From Clostridiales bacterium UBA3705 (lineage in GTDB: Bacteria > Bacillota_A > Clostridia > Oscillospirales > Oscillospiraceae): a stretch of DNA of 5,778 nt. The stretch's first letter is position 1. Each line of letters opens with the position of its first letter. The stretch lies in contig DFIE01000136.1 of assembly GCA_002372735.1 (NCBI GenBank), positions 1-5,778 on the forward strand, read 5' to 3'. Both the position numbers and the translations under genes were made by a program. Of this stretch, positions 1 through 5,702 are shown in pieces. The notes beneath the pieces are model-generated. The model had not been told where the DNA came from. It worked only from the letters and a program-made list of their open reading frames with translations, and made no database searches.

Positions 1-20
1 CTAGGTTACAGTGCAGAGGC
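1..20. repeat. 20-bp direct repeat, copy 1 (left flank of element copy A)
   Basis: The 20 bases ctaggttacagtgcagaggc at the window edge recur exactly at 279-298. In both places they lie about 12 bp before the left terminal inverted repeat of a 142-bp-type element (33 and 311). The duplicated unit is therefore larger than the inverted-repeat element and includes this flank. The repeat may continue to the left of the window, which cannot be seen here. Confidence 0.85.
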
Positions 21-32
21 GCGCACCACCCT

Positions 33-117
33 CTCCGTAGCGGCCGAACTCGAAGAGTCACGGAGTATCAGCGATCGGCCAAAAAGGTTTCCGGGAACTC
101 CATGGTGCCGATGTACG
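33..117. repeat. Inverted-repeat element, copy A (truncated, with 20-nt insertion)
   Basis: The copy starts with the same 14-bp end, ctccgtagcggccg (33-46), as copies B and C. It then carries a 20-nt insertion (about 47-66) absent from the others, which splits the left hairpin. From 67 it follows the shared sequence to gtacg at 113-117. There it stops and runs through a short junction into the left flank of copy B, so it has no right end. CACCCT (121-126) is present both at the expected continuation of the element (190-195 in copy B) and in the left flank (27-32), so a deletion between these short matches would explain the structure. No coding potential is evident. Confidence 0.8.
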
Positions 118-126
118 TCCCACCCT

Positions 127-267
127 CTCCGTAGCGGCCGATCAGCGATCGGCCAAAGAGGCCGCGGGAGTGCCATGGTGCCGATGTACGCACCCTGTTG
201 CGGGGTATGGAAAGTAGTTCGTTGTACGTACCGGGGTATGGCCGCTCAATGAGCGGCCGCTACGGAG
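127..267. repeat. Inverted-repeat element, copy B (141 bp, complete)
   Basis: Perfect 14-bp terminal inverted repeats: ctccgtagcggccg at 127-140 and its reverse complement at 254-267. Just inside each end lies an 8-bp-stem hairpin: ggccgatc-agc-gatcggcc at 136-154 and ggccgctc-aat-gagcggcc at 240-258. It matches copy C closely except for an 11-nt patch (162-172), where C has 12 unrelated bases, and four single substitutions. No target-site duplication is obvious and no transposase is encoded. Short reading frames cross it on both strands, but the 1-nt length difference from copy C and mostly amino-acid-changing differences argue against coding. A non-autonomous MITE-like or REP-like element is the best guess, but the family is not recognised. 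Confidence 0.8.
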
Positions 268-278
268 CGACGCGTACA

Positions 279-298
279 CTAGGTTACAGTGCAGAGGC
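279..298. repeat. 20-bp direct repeat, copy 2 (left flank of element copy C)
   Basis: This is an exact second copy of the 20 bases at 1-20. It sits between the right end of element copy B (267) and the left end of copy C (311). It shows that copy C, like copy A, keeps the native left flank, while copy B has lost it through the A/B junction. Confidence 0.85.
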
Positions 299-310
299 AC
301 GCAGCATCCT

Positions 311-452
311 CTCCGTAGCGGCCGATCAGCGATCGGCCAAAGAGGTTTCTGGTAACTCCATGGTGCCGATGTACGCACCCTGCTGCGGGGTATGGAAAGA
401 AGTTCGTTGTACGCACCTGGGTATGGCCGCTCAATGAGCGGCCGCTACGGAG
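311..452. repeat. Inverted-repeat element, copy C (142 bp, complete)
   Basis: The best-preserved copy. Its 14-bp terminal inverted repeats are at 311-324 and 439-452. Subterminal hairpins lie at 320-338 (8-bp stem, AGC loop) and 425-443 (8-bp stem, AAT loop). The interior contains two related segments beginning gtacgcacc and ending gggtatgg, so the element is itself partly internally repetitive. Both hairpin stems are identical to those of copy B, while differences cluster in 346-357. It carries no gene and no clear target-site duplication. It is probably a mobile or structured non-coding repeat, and copies elsewhere in the genome are expected but cannot be seen here. Confidence 0.8.
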
Positions 453-453
453 C

Positions 454-505
454 GGTGCGTGCGTCAACGAAGCGACGCGTCTGCCAACGGAGCGACGCAC
501 GCGTC
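454..505. repeat. Inverted repeat with internal 20-bp-period direct repeat
   Basis: Immediately right of copy C, gcgtgcgtc (457-465) pairs with gacgcacgc (494-502). The stem can extend outward through two G-T pairs and a G-C pair to 454/505. The spacer region contains the direct repeat caacgaagcgacgc (465-478) and caacggagcgacgc (485-498), which differ at one base. A related cggagcgacgc motif follows the right end of copy B at 263-273, so this looks like a tail of the repeat family. No gene is seen here. Confidence 0.6.
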
Positions 506-527
506 AACATGCAAACAAGACAGGATG

Positions 528-555
528 AAAAAAGAGCGCTGTGGCGCTCTTTTTT
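528..555 (-). terminator. Strong rho-independent terminator, probably bidirectional
   Basis: The stem gagcgc/gcgctc (534-539 with 544-549) has a four-base loop and is extended by six A/T pairs on each side, giving a 12-bp perfect stem. Read on the minus strand, the GC stem is followed by a run of six T, and the structure begins 3 bp past the stop codon of the lyase-family gene. On the plus strand the stem is also followed by a T run, so it should also stop transcripts coming out of the repeat block. Confidence 0.93.
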
Positions 556-558
556 TGT

Positions 559-1848
559 TTACAGGTCCACCAGGCCGGCGTCGGCCATGGCCTGCAGGCT
601 GCGCAGAATGCCCAGCTTGGCGTGATACCAGGTCAGACCGCCCTGGAAATACACCGCGTAGGGCGGACGGATGGGGCCGTCGGCGGACAGCTCAATGGAG
701 GAGCCCTGCACAAAGGCCCCCGCCGCCATGATTACCTCGTCGTCGTACCCCGGCATGGCCCAGGGAATGGGCTCTACGTAGGAATCCACCGGCGCTGCCG
801 CCTGGATCCCCCTGCAGAAGGCCCGCATCCCGGCCTCGCTGCCCAGCTCCACTGCCTGGATGATGTCGTGCCGGGCCTCGCCGGCCCCGGGCACCACCCG
901 GAAGCCCAGCCCCTCGTACAGACCGGCGGCAAAGATGGCCCCCTTCAGGGCCCCGGCCACCACCGTGGGCGCCAAAAACAGCCCCTGGTAAAAGCTGGGC
1001 AGAATGCCCAGGTTGGCCCCTACCTCCTGGCCCAGGCCCGGGGCCGAGAGCCGGTAGGCACACCGCTCCACACAGGCCCGGGTGCCCACAATGTAGCCCC
1101 CGATGGGCGCCAGCCCGCCCCCGGGATTCTTGATCAGACTGCCCACGGTCATGTCGGCCCCCACCTGGCTGGGCTCCAGGGCCTCTACAAACTCGCCGTA
1201 GCAGTTGTCCACCATCACCAGCACGTCGGGCTTCATGGCTTTGCAAAAGGCGATCAGCTCGCCGATCTGCTCCACGGAAAAGCTGGGCCGGGTGGCGTAG
1301 CCCTTGGACCGCTGGATGGTGATCAGCTTGGTCTTGGGGCCGATGGCCGCCCGGATGCCCGGGTAGTCAAAGCCGCCGTCCGCCAGCAGGTCCACCTGCC
1401 GGTAGCTGACCCCGTACTCCGCCAGGGAGCAGGGAGAGGGCCGGATGCCGATGACCTCCTGCAGGGTGTCGTAGGGCGCCCCCACCGGGGAGAGCAGCTC
1501 GTCCCCCGGCAGCAGATTGGCGGACAGGGCCACCGTCAGCGCGTGGGTGCCGCAGGTGATCTGGGGCCGCACCAGGGCGGCCTCGGCACCGAAGATTTGG
1601 GCGTAGACCTGCTCCAGCCGCTCCCGGCCCACGTCGTCGTAGCCGTAGCCCGTGGTGGCGGCAAAGCAGGCGGCGTCCACCCGGGCCTGCTGCATGGCGT
1701 GCAGCACCTTGCCCTGGTTCAGCTCCGCCATGCGGTCAATGGCCTCAAAGCGGGGGCGCAGGGCGGCCAGCACGGTCTCGCCCCGCTGATACACCGCCGG
1801 GCGGACCCCGTTGGCGGCGTAGATTTCAGAGAGAGTTTCAAAGTTCAT
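559..1848 (-). CDS. Methionine gamma-lyase family protein (aluminium resistance/YnbB type), PLP-dependent
   Basis: A 429-residue protein of the PLP fold-type I group often annotated 'methionine gamma-lyase family' or 'aluminium resistance protein' (YnbB-like), at the usual family length. Family signatures include ATTGYGYDDVGR (residues 64-75), FGAEAALVRPQITCGTHA (86-103), PYDTLQEVIGIR (125-136), VDNCYGEF (213-220, with D214 expected to contact the PLP ring nitrogen) and GSLIKNPGGGLAP (236-248), where K240 is the likely Schiff-base lysine. All key residues appear intact, so it is probably a functional cytoplasmic carbon-sulfur lyase-like enzyme. The true substrate is not settled for this family and the aluminium link is historical. 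The start at 1848 follows AAGGAA at a slightly long spacing. It is the last gene before the terminator at 528-555 and is separated from the upstream phosphoesterase gene by 72 bp. Confidence 0.95.
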   Translation of the reverse strand: MNFETLSEIYAANGVRPAVYQRGETVLAALRPRFEAIDRMAELNQGKVLHAMQQARVDAACFAATTGYGYDDVGRERLEQVYAQIFGAEAALVRPQITCGTHALTVALSANLLPGDELLSPVGAPYDTLQEVIGIRPSPCSLAEYGVSYRQVDLLADGGFDYPGIRAAIGPKTKLITIQRSKGYATRPSFSVEQIGELIAFCKAMKPDVLVMVDNCYGEFVEALEPSQVGADMTVGSLIKNPGGGLAPIGGYIVGTRACVERCAYRLSAPGLGQEVGANLGILPSFYQGLFLAPTVVAGALKGAIFAAGLYEGLGFRVVPGAGEARHDIIQAVELGSEAGMRAFCRGIQAAAPVDSYVEPIPWAMPGYDDEVIMAAGAFVQGSSIELSADGPIRPPYAVYFQGGLTWYHAKLGILRSLQAMADAGLVDL

Positions 1849-1885
1849 AGAAAAAATCGTTCCTTATGGAGTGACCCACCGCATG

Positions 1886-1906
1886 GAAACGGCACCGAGC
1901 CGTTTC
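1886..1906 (-). other. Intergenic hairpin between phosphoesterase and lyase genes
   Basis: gaaacggc (1886-1893) and gccgtttc (1899-1906) form a perfect 8-bp stem with a 5-base loop, inside the 72-bp gap. On the minus strand no T run follows, so it is not a standard terminator. It could be an RNA-processing or stability element, or a weak attenuator. It lies about 38 bases upstream of the lyase start codon and does not cover that gene's ribosome binding site. Confidence 0.45.
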
Positions 1907-1920
1907 ATCCGGAAAGCGTA

Positions 1921-2763
1921 TTATTTGTCCGGCCGGCCGGGCTTGAGAATCACGGTGACCAGCTCGGGCGGGTTTTCGATCCGCAGGGGGAAGGAGGAGT
2001 TTCCCAGCCCCCGGCTGACGCACATCACCGTGTCGCCCAGGCGGTACATCCCGGCGGTGTACCGGGGGATGGGCCCCTGGCCCGGGGCGTACAGGCCCCC
2101 CAGACCCGGCAGCCGCCACTGGCCCCCGTGGGCGTGGCCGGTGAGCACCAGGTCCACCCCCGCCTGCTGATAATGCGCGGCATAGTGGGGCTTGTGGGAG
2201 AGCAGGATGTTCAGCTCCTCCGCCGGCCGGTTCTCCATCAGCCGGGTCAGGGTGTCGGTTTTCCCCTGCTGGCAGTCCACCCCGATCAGGCGGAAGGCGT
2301 CGTGGCCCATGCCCAGGGTCACCGCCCGGTTGCGCAGCACCGTCACCCCGGCCTGCTCCAGGTCGGCCAAAAACCGGTCCAGGGTGTGCTGGGCCAGCCG
2401 GTGCTCGTGGTTGCCGGTGACAAAGTAGCAGGGCGCCAGCAGGGCTGCCCGGCGGGCAAAGTCCACCGCCCGGTCCAGGTGGGTGTGGTAGCTGTCCATC
2501 AGATCCCCGGTGATGACGATGAGATCCGGCAGCTGGGCCTCCAGCAGGGCCAGCAGGTGGCAGTTGCCCTTGCCGAACTCCTTGTTGTGCAGGTCAGAGA
2601 CCTGGACGATCCGGTAGCCCACCAGGGAATCCGGCACCTTGGGGGAGCGGAACACATAGTGGGCGGCCTGCAGCTTGGTGTTCTGCCGCACAAAATAGGG
2701 CACGGCGGCAGCGGTGGCCGCGGCGCCGGCGGCAGCCAGCAGGGCGGCGGTGGATTTTTTCAT
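1921..2763 (-). CDS. Metallophosphoesterase, YkuE/YaeI type, membrane-anchored
   Basis: A 280-residue calcineurin-like phosphoesterase with all the metal-binding motifs in order: SDLH (D57, H59), TGDLMD (D87), TGNHEH (N118, H119), SHKPH (H190) and TGHAHGGQ (H210, H212). The active site therefore looks complete, with a two-metal centre. The N-terminus (MKK, then an Ala-rich hydrophobic stretch at residues 5-23) is an uncleaved anchor or a signal peptide, which would place the enzyme outside the membrane. There is no twin-arginine motif, although Bacillus subtilis YkuE, a known wall-associated relative, is Tat-exported. The substrate is unknown; a phosphodiester or phospholipid-type envelope compound is an inference. 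AGAAAGGAG lies 8 bp before the start codon. The gene begins 21 bp after the DltD-like stop, so co-transcription with the acyl-transfer genes is likely. Confidence 0.94.
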   Translation of the reverse strand: MKKSTAALLAAAGAAATAAAVPYFVRQNTKLQAAHYVFRSPKVPDSLVGYRIVQVSDLHNKEFGKGNCHLLALLEAQLPDLIVITGDLMDSYHTHLDRAVDFARRAALLAPCYFVTGNHEHRLAQHTLDRFLADLEQAGVTVLRNRAVTLGMGHDAFRLIGVDCQQGKTDTLTRLMENRPAEELNILLSHKPHYAAHYQQAGVDLVLTGHAHGGQWRLPGLGGLYAPGQGPIPRYTAGMYRLGDTVMCVSRGLGNSSFPLRIENPPELVTVILKPGRPDK

Positions 2764-2784
2764 GCAGAGCGCTCCTTTCTTTGG

Positions 2785-3819
2785 TCAGTCCAGCAGCCCG
2801 TCGGCCCCGGCCCGGTCGGTCTCCAGGGCGGCGTAGCTGGGGTAAAACAGCCCGGTCACGTCCTCGCCGGCGTCCACCCGGGCCATGAGATCCGCCATGT
2901 TCCGGGTAAAGGGCTCGGCGCCGTATTGGCTCATGTGCCGCTCGTTGACGAAGAACAGATTCGGGGCGTAATGGCCGTTTCGATACAGGTTAAAATCATA
3001 GTATTCCAGGTCGTTGGCCCGGGCGAAGTCCGCCAGCTGGTCGTGGATTTCGTCCAGGTTGGCGGTTTTCCAGATCAGGGTGGGGCTGATGGGCACGGTG
3101 AGGAGCACCAGGCGCACGTCCTGTTCCCTGCACAGGGCCACGATCTTTTCCAGGGCCCGCAGATTCTCCGGCCGGATCACGGCGGGGGCGGTTTCGGCGT
3201 GGTGGCAGGCGGCAAGCATCTGCCGAGACAGGGTCAGATCCACAGATTCCTCGGGCTGGAAGCCCTTGGTCTCGGCAAAGGCGGGCTCCAGCAGCTTGCC
3301 GGTGAGGATGTCCTGCCAGCAGAGCAGCCCCAGCCGGAAGGTCTGGTGGAAGGTCTGCCGCCACTCCCCGGGGTGGAAGTGGGTGAGGAAGTAGGCCATC
3401 CGCTGCAGGGGGTTGTCCAGCCGGGCCAGGAGGTAGAGATCCCCCTCGATGCCCTCGCTGCGGCGGTTCCGGCTCATACTCTCAAAGCTCAGCTCCAGGT
3501 ACACGGTTTTCACCGGGTTGCGGCTGAGCTCCTGCTTCAGCAGGGTGTAGCGGCCCTCCATGGTGATCTGGGCGCCGCCCAGGTTGTAGCTGTTGGCCCC
3601 GGTGAACAGGTCGTACTGTGCGGGGACCAGGGCGTTTTTCCCCTGGCTGGAGCAGCAGAACAGGGTGTCCACGCTGCCGGCCAGCTCCCGGCGGATGCCG
3701 GCGTCCATGTAGATATACTGGGTGGTCTGGTAATAGCCCTCAAACACCAGGGCGGAGAGCAGGGCGCACAGCAGCGCCGTCACCGCCGTGACCCGGAGGG
3801 CCCGTTTAAAACTGCGCAT
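2785..3819 (-). CDS. DltD-like SGNH-fold protein, membrane-anchored, atypical active-site motifs
   Basis: A 344-residue protein with one N-terminal membrane segment (about residues 9-27) and an extracytoplasmic SGNH-hydrolase-like domain. This is the usual partner of an MBOAT acyltransferase in DltB/DltD-type systems. Block I is DTLFCCSSQG (51-60), with S58 as candidate nucleophile. Block II is SYNLGG (77-82), followed by a typical strand, PVKTVYLELS. The C-terminal block is FVNERHMSQYGAEPFT (290-305), with H295 as the likely catalytic histidine. Relatives usually show GSSH-like and DxxH motifs. Here the Gly is Cys, the following residue is Gln and the Asp is Asn (codon AAC at 2944-2946), so activity may be altered or lost. 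It probably acts on the acceptor of the transferred acyl group. The start overlaps the MBOAT gene by 14 bp, with GGGAGG 8 bp ahead of the ATG, indicating coupled translation. The family call rests on motifs and context. Confidence 0.82.
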   Translation of the reverse strand: MRSFKRALRVTAVTALLCALLSALVFEGYYQTTQYIYMDAGIRRELAGSVDTLFCCSSQGKNALVPAQYDLFTGANSYNLGGAQITMEGRYTLLKQELSRNPVKTVYLELSFESMSRNRRSEGIEGDLYLLARLDNPLQRMAYFLTHFHPGEWRQTFHQTFRLGLLCWQDILTGKLLEPAFAETKGFQPEESVDLTLSRQMLAACHHAETAPAVIRPENLRALEKIVALCREQDVRLVLLTVPISPTLIWKTANLDEIHDQLADFARANDLEYYDFNLYRNGHYAPNLFFVNERHMSQYGAEPFTRNMADLMARVDAGEDVTGLFYPSYAALETDRAGADGLLD

Positions 3820-5386
3820 AGAGGAAGCCTCCCGTTCCCGCCGCGGCGCCGGCGTAATACAGGGTGACCAGGGCCAGCACGGCCACCGCCAGATAGTGGG
3901 CCCACCGGGGCCACCGGGCCAGCCAGTGGGTCAGGGGCTGCTGGCGCTGGACCAGGGACGTGACAAACAGCAGCACCGCCGCCAGGGCGGTGAGCACCAG
4001 GTGGCCGGTGGTGGCCCCGGGCACCAGATTCTCCGTGCCGGGCCAGAACCGGGCCGCAAACACCTGCCGCCAGAAGCCCAGGCCGTCGGCCAGGGTGCCC
4101 ACCTCGGGCAGGACCTTGATAAATGTGACCAGCACAAAGGTGCGGCACACCTGGAAGGCCCGCCACAGCCAGGTGCTCTCGTTGACGTGCAGGGCCTGCT
4201 TCCACTTGGCGTAGGGCCCCTCCATCCACATGGAGAAGATGATGAACAGTCCGTTCACCCCGCCCCAGGCGATGTAGCTCCAGCTGGCCCCGTGCCACAG
4301 GCCGGTGGCCAGCCAGGTGACCACCAGGGCCACCGTGGCGGGCAGGTAGCTGCCAAAGGCCTTGCCCAGGCGGGCCTTGGCGGTTTTGCCCAGCTTTTGG
4401 TTCCACTTGGCCATGGCGATGGGGTAGTAGACGTAGTTTTTGAACCAGGCGCCCAGGCTCATGTGCCAGCGGCGCCAGTATTCGGCAATGGACTTGGAGA
4501 AGTAGGGCCGCTCAAAGTTCTCGGTCAGGCGGATGCCCAGCATCCGGCACAGGCCGCACATAATGTCCATATAGCCGGAGAAGTCGGCGTAGATCTGCAG
4601 GCTGTAGAGGAAGCCGCACACCAGGGTGGACAGGCCGGCGTAGTCCCGGTAGCCGGCAAAGGCGCCCCGCACCAGGGGGGCGGCCAGGGTGTCGGCAATG
4701 ACCACCTTTTTGAACAGACCCCACAGCATCCGCTGGCCCCCGTGGGAGTAGTTGACGTACTCAAACCGGTGGGGGGCAAACAGCTGGCCGGACAGGTCCT
4801 GCCAGGTGCTGATGGGCCCCTGGGTGACCTGGGGGAAGAAGGAGGTGAACAGCAGCACCCGCCAGAACCCGGGCTCGGCCTTGCACCGGCCCCAGTAGAC
4901 GTCGGCCACATAGCCCACGCACTGGAAGGTGTAGAAGGAGATGCCCAGGGGGATGATCCAGTGGATGGTGTCGTTGACGCGGCCGCCGAAGAGCCGGGCC
5001 AGGGCGTCGGCCTGGGCCAGGGCAAAGTGGACGTACTTAAACACGCACAGCAGGCCGATGTTGCACAGCACATAGGCGGTGAGGATCCGCCGCCGCCGGG
5101 CCTTGCCCCGGGCCTTCAGGGCGGATTTTTCCTCTTTGGAGAGGGTGGCCTTGCCGGCCTTGAGCGTCTGCTGCTGCCGGTCGGCGTCGGCCTGGATCCA
5201 CCGGGCGGCGGCCCAGGTGGTCAGGGCGGTGAAGAGCAGGAAGATCCCGTTCCGCCAGCCCCCCAGCAGGTAGAACCCCAGGCTGAAGACCAGCAGCACC
5301 ACCCACTGCCGCCGGTCCGGCACCAGAAAGTAGACCACCAGCAGCAGGGCGCAAAAGGCCAAAAAGGAGAGGGAGAGGATGTCCAT
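3806..5386 (-). CDS. MBOAT family O-acyltransferase (DltB/AlgI-like)
   Basis: A 526-residue polytopic membrane protein with roughly 11-13 hydrophobic segments. It carries hallmark MBOAT motifs: IPLGISFYTFQ (145-155), FFPQVTQGPI (183-192), YADFSGYMDI (266-275), EYWRRWHMSLGAWFKNYVYYPI (302-323) and TGLWHGASW (361-369). H365 is the expected catalytic histidine and H308 the second conserved one. The ending GGFLYAQF resembles the aromatic C-terminus (FIYFQF-like) of DltB/AlgI relatives, so the protein is complete. It should pass an acyl or D-alanyl group from the adjacent carrier protein across the membrane to an envelope acceptor; the acyl group and acceptor cannot be read from sequence. The start at 5386 lies 3 bp after the carrier-protein stop with only a weak ribosome binding site, suggesting coupling. 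A basic, charged loop (about 65-100) is probably cytoplasmic. Confidence 0.95.
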   Translation of the reverse strand: MDILSLSFLAFCALLLVVYFLVPDRRQWVVLLVFSLGFYLLGGWRNGIFLLFTALTTWAAARWIQADADRQQQTLKAGKATLSKEEKSALKARGKARRRRILTAYVLCNIGLLCVFKYVHFALAQADALARLFGGRVNDTIHWIIPLGISFYTFQCVGYVADVYWGRCKAEPGFWRVLLFTSFFPQVTQGPISTWQDLSGQLFAPHRFEYVNYSHGGQRMLWGLFKKVVIADTLAAPLVRGAFAGYRDYAGLSTLVCGFLYSLQIYADFSGYMDIMCGLCRMLGIRLTENFERPYFSKSIAEYWRRWHMSLGAWFKNYVYYPIAMAKWNQKLGKTAKARLGKAFGSYLPATVALVVTWLATGLWHGASWSYIAWGGVNGLFIIFSMWMEGPYAKWKQALHVNESTWLWRAFQVCRTFVLVTFIKVLPEVGTLADGLGFWRQVFAARFWPGTENLVPGATTGHLVLTALAAVLLFVTSLVQRQQPLTHWLARWPRWAHYLAVAVLALVTLYYAGAAAGTGGFLYAQF

Positions 5387-5389
5387 ATC

Positions 5390-5620
5390 TTACTCTTCGT
5401 CCTGGATGCGCCGGATCATCTCCCACATGGCCCGGGCGCTGTTAAAGTTTTCGGGGATCAGGTGCTCGGGGCCCAGCTCCACGTCAAAGGTCTCGCTGAT
5501 GGCGGAGATCAGGGAGATGATGGAGAAGGAGTCCAGCACCTTGCCGTCAATCAGCCGGGTTTCGGTTTCATAATCCACGTCGGGATTGATGTCTTTCAGC
5601 AGTTCCAGTAATTCGTCCAT
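5390..5620 (-). CDS. Acyl carrier protein (DltC-like)
   Basis: A 76-residue acidic, helical carrier protein. The phosphopantetheine site is in KVLDSFSIISLISAI, with S31 following D30. The length, the downstream SETFDVEL helix start and the PENFNS segment fit acyl carrier proteins and the D-alanyl carrier DltC. It presumably needs a 4'-phosphopantetheinyl transferase and an acyl-activating ligase, neither present in the window. The start at 5620 is chosen because AGAAAGGA precedes it by 8 bases and the family begins here. The frame stays open upstream to 5716, but that part runs through intergenic repeats and looks non-coding. It is the first gene of the run, directly upstream of its likely partner, the MBOAT protein. 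It could serve D-alanine or another acyl group. Confidence 0.93.
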   Translation of the reverse strand: MDELLELLKDINPDVDYETETRLIDGKVLDSFSIISLISAISETFDVELGPEHLIPENFNSARAMWEMIRRIQDEE

Positions 5621-5628
5621 AGTTGTGT

Positions 5629-5636
5629 TCCTTTCT
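5629..5636 (-). promoter_or_regulatory. Ribosome binding site of the carrier-protein gene
   Basis: AGAAAGGA on the minus strand lies 8 bases before the ATG at 5620. This strong site decides the start against the longer open frame reaching 5716. Confidence 0.85.
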
Positions 5637-5655
5637 TGGGTAGGAAGTAGATATT

Positions 5656-5680
5656 TAGGCAGTAGGCAGTAGGCAATAGG
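5656..5680. repeat. Heptamer tandem repeat TAGGCAG, about 3.5 copies
   Basis: TAGGCAG at 5656-5662 and 5663-5669, TAGGCAA at 5670-5676, then TAGG. It sits about 36 bp upstream of the carrier-protein start codon, in the region where a promoter is expected. Short arrays of this kind can change copy number by slippage. Confidence 0.85.
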
Positions 5681-5702
5681 AGAACGGCGAGGCGTGCCGT
5701 AG

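Noticed and set aside
127..452. Target-site duplications flanking element copies B and C
   Set aside because: No matching direct repeats directly outside the 14-bp ends could be found by eye, so a simple transposition insertion is not demonstrated.
142..500. Two overlapping minus-strand frames (142-378 and 279-500) sharing a stretch like RSGRSLSGHT
   Set aside because: They share sequence only because they cross repeat copies B and C. The copies differ by a 1-nt indel that shifts the frame, and three of four substitutions in the shared frame change the amino acid, so coding is unlikely.
1..505. Possible CRISPR array
   Set aside because: The repeats are long (about 142 bp), irregularly spaced (94 and 184 bp between left ends), have terminal inverted repeats and lack uniform unique spacers.
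198..731. Short plus-strand frames in and after the repeat block
   Set aside because: They cross inverted repeats, the terminator hairpin or the end of the lyase gene. They have no ribosome binding site I trust and no family resemblance.
541..3867. Plus-strand open frame of about 1108 codons
   Set aside because: It lies antisense to three well-supported genes in codon-matched phase and is open only because those genes lack TTA, CTA and TCA codons. Its translation is a Gly/Gln/His/Pro/Val-rich sequence with no domain, and it crosses intergenic gaps.
3788..5611. Plus-strand open frame of about 607 codons
   Set aside because: It is antisense to the MBOAT and carrier-protein genes for the same reason, with a low-complexity translation and no recognisable family.
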